Positions 55,424 through 64,000 of a stretch of DNA of 64,000 nucleotides are shown here, piece by piece; the stretch's first letter is position 1; every line of letters starts with the position of its first letter. This DNA comes from Streptomyces diastaticus subsp. diastaticus (lineage in GTDB: Bacteria; Actinomycetota; Actinomycetes; Streptomycetales; Streptomycetaceae): contig NZ_BLLN01000003.1 in the NCBI RefSeq assembly GCF_011170125.1, positions 62,001 through 126,000 on the forward strand. The letters run 5' to 3'. Under the pieces are notes generated by a model. That model saw only the letters and a program-made list of their open reading frames with translations, was not told the origin of the DNA and did not search any database. The translations under genes and the position numbers were made by a program.

Positions 55424-56950
55424 GTGAGTGACCACCCCCCGCACGACAGCGGCGAGCCCGAGCAGCCCGGACCCGATGACGAGGCCTTCCAGGAGATCGT
55501 CGACGCAGAACAGGACCGCGACCCCGACCTCGCCGTGATCGAGGCGGGCAGCCGCACCCTGCGCACCCAGACCGCTCCGCCGCAGGACGATCCGGTCCGC
55601 CCCGCCGACCCGGAGACCGCCGCGGCCCTGCGCGAGGTCGAGACGGAGCTGGCCGGACGCTGGGGCGAGACCAAGCTGGAGCCCTCCGTCACCCGCATCC
55701 AGGGGCTGATGGACGTGCTGGGCGACCCGCAGCGGGCGTACCCCTCGATCCACATCACCGGGACCAACGGCAAGACCTCCACGGCCCGCATGATCGAGGC
55801 GCTGCTCGGCGCCTTCGAGCTGCGCACCGGGCGGTACACCTCGCCGCACGTCCAGTCGATCACCGAGCGGATCAGCCTGGACGGCGCGCCGATCGCCCCC
55901 GACCGGTTCGTCGAGACCTACCAGGACCTCAAGCCCTACGTCGAGATGATCGACAACCAGGGCGCGTACCGGCTCTCCTTCTTCGAGGTGCTCACCGGGA
56001 TGGCCTACGCGGCCTTCGCGGACGCGCCGGTGGACGTCGCCGTGGTCGAGGTCGGCATGGGCGGCAGCTGGGACGCCACCAACGTCATCGACGGCCAGGT
56101 CGCCGTGATCACCCCGATCGACCTGGACCACACCGACCGGCTCGGCACCACGCCCGGCGCCATCGCCGGGGAGAAGGCCGGGATCATCAAACCCGACGCC
56201 ACCGTGATCATGGCCCAGCAGCCCGTCGACGCCGCCCAGGTCATCCTCAAGAAGGCCGTCGAGGCCGACGCGACGGTGGCCCGTGAGGGCATGGAGTTCG
56301 GCGTGGTCTCCCGGCAGGTCGCCGTCGACGGCCAACTGGTCACCCTGCGCGGCCTCGGCGGCGAGTACGAGGACATCTACCTGCCGCTGCACGGCCCCTA
56401 CCAGGCGCACAACGCCGCCGTCGCGCTCGCCGCCGTCGAGGCGTTCTTCGGCGTCGGCTCCGAGCACGCCCGCGAGCTGGACGTCGACACCCTGCGCAAG
56501 GGGTTCGCCTCGGTGACCGCGCCGGGTCGCCTGGAGATCGTCCGCAAGTCGCCGACGGTCGTCCTGGACGCCGCCCACAACCCCTCCGGAGCCCGCGCCA
56601 CCGCGACCGCCGTCAGCGAGGCGTTCGACTTCAGCCGTCTGATCGGCGTCGTCGGGGTCAGCGACGGCAAGGACGCCAAGGGGCTGCTCGAAGCCTTCGA
56701 GCCGCTCCTCGCCGAGGTCGTCGTCACCCGCAACTCCAGCGAGCGGGCCATGGACGTGGACGAGCTGGCGGGCCTGGCCGTCGAGGTCTTCGGCGAGGAC
56801 CGGGTCCAGGTCGAGCCGCGGCTCGACGACGCCCTGGAGGCGGCGGTCACCCTCGCCGAGGAAGAGGGCGAGTACTCCGGCGGTGGCGTCCTCGTCACCG
56901 GCTCCGTCATCACGGTCGGCGAGGCCCGGCTGCTTCTGGGAAGGGGCTGA
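55424..56950 (+). CDS. folC: Folylpolyglutamate synthase / dihydrofolate synthase
   Basis: The 508-residue Mur-ligase-type enzyme adds glutamate to folates (and to dihydropteroate). The ATP loop is HITGTNGKTSTARMIEALL. Further motifs are SFFEVLTGMAYAAFAD, VEVGMGGSWDATNVID, DLDHTDRLG and the C-terminal VLDAAHNPSGARA. An acidic N-terminal extension of ~65 residues precedes the catalytic core. GTG 55424 follows a TAGACT box by seven bases, again consistent with a leaderless transcript. The DUF4233 gene follows after eight bases, so the pair is an operon. Confidence 0.96.
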   Translation: MSDHPPHDSGEPEQPGPDDEAFQEIVDAEQDRDPDLAVIEAGSRTLRTQTAPPQDDPVRPADPETAAALREVETELAGRWGETKLEPSVTRIQGLMDVLGDPQRAYPSIHITGTNGKTSTARMIEALLGAFELRTGRYTSPHVQSITERISLDGAPIAPDRFVETYQDLKPYVEMIDNQGAYRLSFFEVLTGMAYAAFADAPVDVAVVEVGMGGSWDATNVIDGQVAVITPIDLDHTDRLGTTPGAIAGEKAGIIKPDATVIMAQQPVDAAQVILKKAVEADATVAREGMEFGVVSRQVAVDGQLVTLRGLGGEYEDIYLPLHGPYQAHNAAVALAAVEAFFGVGSEHARELDVDTLRKGFASVTAPGRLEIVRKSPTVVLDAAHNPSGARATATAVSEAFDFSRLIGVVGVSDGKDAKGLLEAFEPLLAEVVVTRNSSERAMDVDELAGLAVEVFGEDRVQVEPRLDDALEAAVTLAEEEGEYSGGGVLVTGSVITVGEARLLLGRG

Positions 56951-56958
56951 GCGGCGCC

Positions 56959-57309
56959 ATGCGGATGCTCTGCGCTTCGACGCTCATCGGCGAGTTCTTC
57001 GTCATCGGCTTCGCCGGCCTGGTGGCGATGAAGGACCCCGACCTCGCCATGGGCACCGTCTGGACGGTCTGCGGCGTGCTGATGGCCGTCAGCCTCCTGC
57101 TCTGCGGCCTGCTCTCCCGGCCGGCCGGCGTCCGGCTCGGCTGGGCGCTCCAGGGCGCGCTGGTCCTCAGCGGCTTCTTCGTGCCCATGATGTTCCTGCT
57201 CGGCGCCTGCTTCGCCGGCCTGTGGTGGGCCTCGATCCACTTCGGCCGCAAGATCGACGAGGCCAAGGCGCGCTGGGCCGAGCAGGCGGCCGAGCCCGAG
57301 GCGGCCTAG
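56959..57309 (+). CDS. DUF4233 membrane protein
   Basis: The 116-residue protein has four hydrophobic segments (STLIGEFFVIGFAGLVAM, GTVWTVCGVLMAVSLLLCGLL, GWALQGALVLSGFFVPMMFLLGACFAGLWWASIHFG) and a charged C-terminus. This is the DUF4233 family, which in actinobacteria nearly always follows folC. Function is unknown; the constant linkage suggests a link to folate metabolism but the sequence shows no active site. Confidence 0.9.
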   Translation: MRMLCASTLIGEFFVIGFAGLVAMKDPDLAMGTVWTVCGVLMAVSLLLCGLLSRPAGVRLGWALQGALVLSGFFVPMMFLLGACFAGLWWASIHFGRKIDEAKARWAEQAAEPEAA

Positions 57310-57470
57310 GTTCTGTCCGGCGGGACGTCGTGGGCCCGCGACGCCTGGCACGCACCCTCGCCGCACGCCCGCAACACCCGAGTACGTCCGGTACGAGGGA
57401 GATCCGGGCGCACGCCGGGAGCACGCACCGGACGCCGCGGGCTGTGCCACGAGGATCCGCCGGGCCGGCC
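57309..57470. repeat. Long imperfect palindrome (about 160 bp) between folC-DUF4233 and ndk
   Basis: The segment reads as an imperfect inverted repeat centred on 57388, where GTACGTCCGGTAC forms the core. The outer arms (around 57316 and 57463) pair as TCCGGCGGG and CCGCCGGG, with roughly three-quarters complementarity along the arms. Similar palindromes with a GAGTACGTCC core occur between genes in many Streptomyces chromosomes, as I recall. The remaining 57471–57817 holds no supported gene. Confidence 0.7.
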
Positions 57471-57817
57471 CCAGGCGTCCTCAACTCCCGCACGGCGCCC
57501 GGCACGCACTCCCACCGCACGGGCCGAAGGCCCGAGCGGCTCCGGTGCGGGGACCCTCACGAGGCCCTTCGCCCGGAACGCAGGGGGCGCGCACCGACCC
57601 CGCGGACACCGCACCGGAGGTGAGGAGCCTCCCTGGCGGGGGACACCGCGGGGCGTGCCTCACCGGGTGGGAGCGTCCCCGCCGGGGGCCACGCAGAGCG
57701 CCCGCGCCATCGCCCCCGGTGCGGGGTGCTGCCCGGCGGGGGTCCGGCTGCGGGCCCGCCGATCACACCCGGTAACCTCGCCCCAACCGCACACCCCCGG
57801 CCGCCAAGGAGCCGTAC

Positions 57818-58231
57818 ATGACCGAGCGCACTCTCGTCCTGCTCAAGCCCGATGCCCACCGCCGTGGCCTGATCGGCGAGATCATCGGCCGCATCGAGCG
57901 CAAGGCGGGCTGGGAGATCACCGCGCTGGAGCTGCGCACGCTGGACGCCGGGACGCTGGAACAGCACTACGGCGAGCACCAGGGCAAGCCCTTCTACGAG
58001 CCGCTGATGGGTTTCATGCAGTCCGGCCCGGTCGTCGCCCTGATCGTCGAGGGCGAGCGGGTCGTCGAGGGCGTGCGCCGGCTGGCCGGCCCGACGGACC
58101 CGATCGCCGCCGCGCCCGGCTCCATCCGCGGCGACTTCGGCACCATCGTCCGCGAGAACCTCATCCACGCCTCCGACTCGCCCGAGTCGGCCGAGCGCGA
58201 GGTCGCCCTCTTCTTCCCGGGGTGCGTCTGA
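57818..58231 (+). CDS. ndk: Nucleoside diphosphate kinase
   Basis: The 137-residue enzyme transfers the γ-phosphate from ATP to other nucleoside diphosphates through a phosphohistidine. Diagnostic stretches are [49 protein letters not shown] and [30 protein letters not shown], the latter with the active His in [14 protein letters not shown] lies eight bases before the ATG. A short hairpin (58235–58241 with 58246–58252) follows the stop. Confidence 0.97.
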   Translation: MTERTLVLLKPDAHRRGLIGEIIGRIERKAGWEITALELRTLDAGTLEQHYGEHQGKPFYEPLMGFMQSGPVVALIVEGERVVEGVRRLAGPTDPIAAAPGSIRGDFGTIVRENLIHASDSPESAEREVALFFPGCV

Positions 58232-58614
58232 GTCCTCCCCGTGACCGGGGAGTAAGACATTCCGATGCGTGGATTGCGCGGCGGGCCCGTCCGCACCAGA
58301 CTGTGCGGACGGCCGCGCGGCGCGCCGGGGTCCGCCTCGGCCGGTGACGTCGGGTCAGCACGACGACGTGCCGACGCGCGGCGGTCGGCAGGAGCCGGCC
58401 GCCTTCCGCGTATGCGGGCTGTTCGGGGGAACCCATGGCCCGGATGGCACGTCTCCCAGGGCGAGGCGGCCCGTCATCTGCTGACAATGGCGAAGACCCT
58501 TGCGCCGTGCCCGTGCGGGCGAGACTACGATGGAAGCCTTCACGCCACAGCACCCACCCTCGCCCTCCTGAAAAGCCGTCAACGCTTCGCTTCGGGAAGG
58601 CCAGACGAATCCTG
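58232..58614 (+). promoter_or_regulatory. Upstream region of the mre operon
   Basis: No gene is supported in these ~380 bp. It must contain the ndk terminator (short hairpin at 58235–58252) and the promoters of mreB. A TACGAT −10-like box lies near 58528. Confidence 0.45.
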
Positions 58615-59646
<1,032 letters not shown>

Positions 59647-59811
59647 CCGCTCCGGGCGGGCCCGCGCGGGCCCGCCCGGAGACGGCGGCCGGAGCACCGG
59701 CGGACCCCGGTCCGCAGCGCTCCCTCCCCGGCACCGCCCGGGACCGGACCCGCCGCCCCGCACGACCCGAAGCCCGAAACCATTCCTACGAGGAAGGCAC
59801 GGCCGCCGCAC

Positions 59812-60801
59812 GTGAGGGACACACGAGAGAGCCGGCTGCTCCTGGTGCTGCTGATCGCCATCGCGTTCGCACTGATCACGGTGGACATCCGCGGCGGTGA
59901 GGGCTCGCCGATCGACGGCGCCCGCAAGGCCGCGGCCACCGTCCTCGGACCGGTGGAGAGCGGCGTCGCCGGAGCGGTCGACCCGATCGGCAACGCCGTC
60001 GGAGCCGTCCGCGACTCCGGCGGCCGCCACGACCGCATCGCCGCCCTGGAGCGCGAGAACGCCGCACTGAAGACCCGCCTCGGCAGCGACGCGCGCAACC
60101 AGAGCCGCGTCCGCCAGCTCGACGCCATGCTGAAGAAGGCCGGCGCCGGCCAGTACGGCATCCGCGGCGCCGAGGTCGTCGCCATCGGCGCCGCCCAGGG
60201 TTTCTCCTGGACCGTCACCATCGACGCGGGCAGCAAGGACGGCATCGCCCGCGACATGACCGTCATCAACGGCGACGGCCTCGTCGGCCGCATCACCACC
60301 GTCGGCCCGCACACCTCCACCGTGCTGCTCGCCAGCGACCCCGACTTCACCGTCGGCACCCGCATGGAGGGCTCCGACGAACTCGGCTTCGCCACCGGCC
60401 AGGGCGACCGCCCGCTCGCCGTCCAGCTGCTCAACGGCAAGTCCAAGGTCAAGAAGGGCGACCGGATGGTCACCTTCGGCTCCCACGCCGACAAGCCCTT
60501 CGTGCCCGGGGTCCCCATCGGCGAGGTGGTCCGCGTCGACCCGCTCGGCGGCGACCTGACCCGTACCGTCCACATCAAGCCGTACGTCGGCTTCACCAAG
60601 CTCGACATCGTCGGCATCGTCGTCCAGGCCCCCCGTGAGGACCCCCGCGACACCGTGCTGCCGCCCAAGTCGAAGCCGGCCCCCACCCCCACCGTGACGG
60701 TCACCGCCCCGCCTCCCGGCGAGGGCGAGGCCCCCGAGGGCGAGGCCGACGAGGCCGGCGCCGCGGCGGGGCAGCCCCAGCCCGGAACCGACCAGGAGTA
60801 G
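59812..60801 (+). CDS. mreC: MreC cell-shape/spore-wall protein
   Basis: GTG 59812, with GAGGAAGG upstream, gives 329 residues: one N-terminal membrane helix (RLLLVLLIAIAFALITVDI), a coiled coil (HDRIAALERENAALKTRLGSDARNQSRVRQLDAML) and the extracytoplasmic double β-barrel (DGIARDMTVINGDGLVGRITTVGPHTSTVLLASDPDFTVG). A Pro/Glu-rich tail follows. MreC links MreB filaments to the wall-synthesis enzymes encoded downstream. Confidence 0.95.
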   Translation: MRDTRESRLLLVLLIAIAFALITVDIRGGEGSPIDGARKAAATVLGPVESGVAGAVDPIGNAVGAVRDSGGRHDRIAALERENAALKTRLGSDARNQSRVRQLDAMLKKAGAGQYGIRGAEVVAIGAAQGFSWTVTIDAGSKDGIARDMTVINGDGLVGRITTVGPHTSTVLLASDPDFTVGTRMEGSDELGFATGQGDRPLAVQLLNGKSKVKKGDRMVTFGSHADKPFVPGVPIGEVVRVDPLGGDLTRTVHIKPYVGFTKLDIVGIVVQAPREDPRDTVLPPKSKPAPTPTVTVTAPPPGEGEAPEGEADEAGAAAGQPQPGTDQE

Positions 60802-60811
60802 AGCTGCTGCC

Positions 60812-61486
60812 ATGCGTCTCAACCGGATTCTGCTCTCCGCCGCGCTGACCGTGGTCGCCCTCGTCGTCCAGGTCAGCATCCTCGCCCGGCTCCAGCTGCC
60901 CGGCGCCGTCCCCGACCTGCTGCTGCTCACCGTGCTCGCGCTGGCCATGGTCTACGGGCCCACCGGCGGCAGCCTCGTCGGCTTCGGCGCCGGACTCCTC
61001 GCCGACCTCGCGCCCCCGGCCGACCACGCCGTGGGCCGGTACGCCCTGGTCCTCTGCGTCGTCGGCTATCTCGCCGGACTCGCCAAGCCCGAGGGCGGCA
61101 AGCTGCGCTCGGCCACCGGCCCGCTGGTCGTCGTGGTCGGCGCCGCCATCGGCTCCACCCTGCTCTACGCGGGCGTCGGCGCCCTCGTCGGCGACACCGC
61201 CGCCCGCGACGTCGGCCTCGGCGGACTGCTGTTCACGGCGAGCCTGTACGACCTGATCCTGGCGCCGTTCACCGTGCCGCTGATCATGGCGCTGGCCCGC
61301 CGCGGCGAGCACGACCCGGTCGCCGACGCCTCCGGCGGCCCCTCCGGGGGCGACGTCGCCGCGGGCTGGCTCTCCGCCGGCGGCACCGGCCTCGCCATCG
61401 GCCGTCAGCGCGGCGGTCTGCGGGCCAGAGCCATGAAGTCCCGGGTGGCCCGGGCCGGACGCATCAAGGGGGTCAAGCGCCTGTGA
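60812..61486 (+). CDS. mreD: MreD cell-shape membrane protein
   Basis: The 224-residue protein has five to six membrane helices (ILLSAALTVVALVVQVSILARLQLPGAVPDLLLLTVLALAMVYGP, RYALVLCVVGYLAGLAKPEGGKL, LFTASLYDLILAPFTVPLIMAL) and a basic C-terminal tail longer than usual. It lies ten bases after mreC and is part of the elongasome-like complex. Confidence 0.94.
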   Translation: MRLNRILLSAALTVVALVVQVSILARLQLPGAVPDLLLLTVLALAMVYGPTGGSLVGFGAGLLADLAPPADHAVGRYALVLCVVGYLAGLAKPEGGKLRSATGPLVVVVGAAIGSTLLYAGVGALVGDTAARDVGLGGLLFTASLYDLILAPFTVPLIMALARRGEHDPVADASGGPSGGDVAAGWLSAGGTGLAIGRQRGGLRARAMKSRVARAGRIKGVKRL

Positions 61487-61526
61487 CCGCAACTCCCGCC
61501 GCACCTCGCGCGAGGAGGCCCCGCCC

Positions 61527-63707
61527 GTGAGCAACATCCCCGAGACCGGCCGCACCCCCCGCGTGCAGATCCGGCTCATCGTCATCCAGGTCCTGGTCGT
61601 CTCCCTGCTGCTGACCCTGGGCGGGCGGCTGTGGTACCTCCAGATCCGCCAGGGCGACGAGTACGCCGCCAAGGCCTCCGGCAACCACGTGCAGCAGGTC
61701 GTCAAGCCCGCCGTGCGCGGGGCCATCCTCGACGCGCGCGGCGTGCCCATCGCCGACAACGAGACCCGCCTCGTCGTCTCCGCCTCGCGCACCGAGCTGA
61801 TGAAGATGAAGGACGACGGGAAGGCCGTCCTCGGCCGCCTCGCCGAGGTCCTCGGCATGACGCCGAAGGAGGTCGCCGAGAAGGTCCGCCTCTGCGACGC
61901 CGAGACCCCCCAGCCCTGCTGGAACGGCTCCCCGTACCAGCCCATCCCCATCACCGACGAGGCCACCGCCAAGCAGGCGCTCCAGATCCGCGAGCGGACC
62001 GAGGAGTTCCCCGGCATCTCCGCCGAGCCGACCGCGGTGCGCCGCTACCCGGCCCCCGGCAAGGCCCACACCTCCCAGGTCCTCGGCTACCTCTCCCCGG
62101 TCACCGACGAGGAGATCAAGAAGGCCGAGGACAGCGACTCGCCCTACCTCCGCTCCGACCAGGTCGGCCGCTCCGGCCTGGAGCGCACCTACGACAAGGA
62201 ACTGCGCGGCAAGGCCGGCGTCACCCGCTACGAGGTCGACAACCTCGGCCGCGTCATCGGCGAGGCCGAGTCCGATCCCGCCGAGGCCGGAGCCAACGTC
62301 GTCACCAGCATCGACTCCCGCGTCCAGGCGGTCACCGAGTACGAGCTGAACGAGGCGATGAAGGCCGCCCGCAAGGAGATGGACCGCAACACCAACCGGC
62401 TCTACGAGGCCGACGCGGGCGCCGCCGTCGTCATGGAGAACAAGACCGGCCGCGTCGTCGCCATGGCCTCGCTGCCCGACTACGACCCCAACTCCTGGGT
62501 CGGCGGCATCTCCGGCAAGGACTACGCCAAGTTCACCAGCAAGAAGTCGAACTACCCGCTGCTCAACCGGGCCATCCAGGGCCAGGCCGCGCCGGGCTCG
62601 ATCTTCAAGGTGATCTCCTCCACCGCCGCCGTCAACGCCGGGTACGACTTCAACGGCAACTACCCCTGCCCCAGCTCGTACTCGATCGGCGGGCAGGTCT
62701 TCAAGAACTTCGAGTCCCAGGGATACGGCTCCATCAACCTCGGCCGAGCCCTGGAGGTCTCCTGCGACACCGTCTTCTACCACCTCGCCCATGAGCAGTG
62801 GAAGAAGGACGGCGGCAACAACCCCAAGAAGCCCAAGGACTGGTTCTACAAGACCGCCCACCAGTTCGGCCTCGGCAAGGAGACCGGCATCGACCTCCCC
62901 AACGAGGTCACCGGCCGCGTCCCCGACCGCCAGTGGAAGAAGGACTACTGGGAGGCCAACAAGGACGGCTGGTGCAAGACCGGCAAGAAGGGCGGCGAGT
63001 ACGCCGAGCAGATCGCCTACGAGAACTGCCTCGAAGGCATGCGTATGCGCGCCGGTGACTCGGTCAACTACTCCATCGGCCAGGGCGACACCCTCGTCAC
63101 CCCCATCCAGATGGCCACCATCTACGCGGCCATCGCCAACGGCGGCACCCTCTACGACCCGACCGTCGGCAAGGCCGTCATCAGCGCCGACGGCAAGAAG
63201 ACCACCGAGATCGAGCCCACGGCCCACGGCAAGCTGCCGATGAACCCGAAGACCAGGAAGCAGATAGAGCAGGCACTCGCGGGCGTCGCGACCACCGGCT
63301 CCGCCGCCTGGCGCTTCGGCGGCTGGCCGCAGGACAAGATCCCGATGCACGCCAAGACCGGCACCGCCGAGGTCTACGGCAAGCAGACGACCTCCTGGTT
63401 CGCCAGCTACACCCCCGACTACACGATCGTCATGACGATCTCCCAGGGCGGCACCGGCTCCGGCGCCTCCGGCCCGGCGGTCCGCAAGATCTACGAGGCG
63501 ATGTACGGGCTGACCGAGGACGGCGAGCAGGACGTCAAGAAGGCCCTGCTGCCCGAACCGCAGTCGGCGCTGCCCAAGGTCGAGCCGGACGGGTCGATCC
63601 ACGCCCCGGCCGTCAAGCCCTACCTGCCCGTCAAGCCGACGCCCCCCGCCGACACCCAGGACCTCGCCACCGCCCCCGGCGGACCCCTTCTCTGGAGGCG
63701 CGACTGA
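61527..63707 (+). CDS. mrdA: Penicillin-binding protein 2, class B transpeptidase
   Basis: The 726-residue protein has one N-terminal membrane anchor (RLIVIQVLVVSLLLTLGGRLWYLQI), a dimerisation domain (VKPAVRGAILDARGVPIADNE) and a transpeptidase domain. Its catalytic motifs are Ser358-x-x-Lys361 (PGSIFKV), SCD (VSCDTVFYHL) in the SxN position and Lys610-Thr-Gly (HAKTGTAEV). It cross-links peptidoglycan together with RodA. GTG 61527 has GAGGAGG upstream. The stop overlaps the rodA start by one base (TGATG). Confidence 0.96.
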   Translation: MSNIPETGRTPRVQIRLIVIQVLVVSLLLTLGGRLWYLQIRQGDEYAAKASGNHVQQVVKPAVRGAILDARGVPIADNETRLVVSASRTELMKMKDDGKAVLGRLAEVLGMTPKEVAEKVRLCDAETPQPCWNGSPYQPIPITDEATAKQALQIRERTEEFPGISAEPTAVRRYPAPGKAHTSQVLGYLSPVTDEEIKKAEDSDSPYLRSDQVGRSGLERTYDKELRGKAGVTRYEVDNLGRVIGEAESDPAEAGANVVTSIDSRVQAVTEYELNEAMKAARKEMDRNTNRLYEADAGAAVVMENKTGRVVAMASLPDYDPNSWVGGISGKDYAKFTSKKSNYPLLNRAIQGQAAPGSIFKVISSTAAVNAGYDFNGNYPCPSSYSIGGQVFKNFESQGYGSINLGRALEVSCDTVFYHLAHEQWKKDGGNNPKKPKDWFYKTAHQFGLGKETGIDLPNEVTGRVPDRQWKKDYWEANKDGWCKTGKKGGEYAEQIAYENCLEGMRMRAGDSVNYSIGQGDTLVTPIQMATIYAAIANGGTLYDPTVGKAVISADGKKTTEIEPTAHGKLPMNPKTRKQIEQALAGVATTGSAAWRFGGWPQDKIPMHAKTGTAEVYGKQTTSWFASYTPDYTIVMTISQGGTGSGASGPAVRKIYEAMYGLTEDGEQDVKKALLPEPQSALPKVEPDGSIHAPAVKPYLPVKPTPPADTQDLATAPGGPLLWRRD

Positions 63708-64000
63708 TGGCCGGCTTCTCCGTCCCCGGCTACGGGCCCGAACGCGCCTCGTGGACCCGGGCCTTCGCCCGCGACTCCGTGGTGCGCCGGCTCGACTGGC
63801 CGATGCTGCTGAGCGCGCTCGCCCTCTCCCTGGTCGGTGTCGTCCTGGTCTACTCCGCAACCCGCAACCGGATGGGGCTCAACCAGGGCGACCCGTACTT
63901 CTTCTTCGTGCGGCACCTGCTCAACACCGGCATCGGGCTCGCCCTGATGGCGGGCACCATCTGGCTGGGCCACCGCACCCTGCGGACCGCCGTCCCCGTC
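63707..64000 (+). CDS. rodA: RodA/FtsW-family SEDS glycosyltransferase (3' end outside window)
   Basis: The first 98 residues are present: a soluble start (MAGFSVPGYGPERASWTRAFARDSVVRRLDWPML), a first helix LLSALALSLVGVVLVYSATRN and a second (LLNTGIGLALMAGTIWLG). These match RodA-type SEDS proteins, which polymerise lipid II. Coupling to mrdA (TGATG) fits the RodA–PBP2 pair. The gene continues beyond base 64000. Confidence 0.93.
   Translation, partial: MAGFSVPGYGPERASWTRAFARDSVVRRLDWPMLLSALALSLVGVVLVYSATRNRMGLNQGDPYFFFVRHLLNTGIGLALMAGTIWLGHRTLRTAVPV

Overview
The window is a stretch of Streptomyces chromosome. The evidence is the very high GC content with GC-rich third codon positions, frequent GTG and TTG starts, pSAM2-type integrative-element genes, and the block tig–clpP1–clpP2–clpX–(membrane protein)–valS–folC–DUF4233–ndk–mreBCD–mrdA–rodA, which I know as a conserved streptomycete gene order. 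There are no CRISPR arrays, no rRNA genes and no biosynthetic cluster.

Positions 1–18.6 kb are an accessory region built around a polymorphic-toxin locus. A large Rhs/YD-repeat protein enters from outside the window. It runs into a strongly basic Ala/Arg/Lys segment, then a Hint autoprocessing domain, then a short toxin tip, and overlaps a small immunity gene. Downstream lie two further toxin/immunity pairs, each preceded only by the last dozen or so codons of a Hint domain. A third, shorter Hint scrap precedes several immunity-like genes. These look like displaced (orphan) tips. Between consecutive cassettes sit two related mobile islands. Island A (about 5.5–13.2 kb) carries a pSAM2-like gene set: integrase, excisionase, a frameshifted RepSA, a SpoIIIE/FtsK-type Tra and GntR regulators. 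Island B (about 14.0–15.4 kb) keeps only the left end of A (a truncated, frameshifted integrase) and its right end (a conserved structured non-coding segment). It therefore reads as an internally deleted sibling. Both islands are flanked by repeats of TGACGGCAAC. The alternation cassette / island / cassette / island / cassette is the most unusual thing in the window.

Positions 18.7–46.3 kb hold conserved chromosomal genes: allantoicase, two M1 aminopeptidases of equal length, aspartate-semialdehyde dehydrogenase, a large secreted subtilisin-like protease, an Rv2466c-like DsbA-fold oxidoreductase, superoxide dismutase with a candidate Nur (nickel) operator, three paralogous amino-acid permeases interleaved with bioY, RpiB, a Nei-type glycosylase, an Eis-type acetyltransferase, a SpoIIE-type PP2C phosphatase, a CPA2 antiporter and a membrane acyltransferase.

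Positions 46.4–64 kb hold tRNA-Gly(UCC) and tRNA-Pro(UGG), then protein folding and proteolysis (trigger factor and the ClpP1P2X protease, with a candidate ClgR operator), valS, folC, ndk, and the mreBCD–mrdA–rodA sporulation/lateral-wall operon, the last gene running off the window. Most convergent or terminal gene ends carry a strong GC-rich hairpin, listed individually. Promoters of at least three genes place a TANNNT box 7–8 nt from the start codon, which suggests leaderless transcripts.
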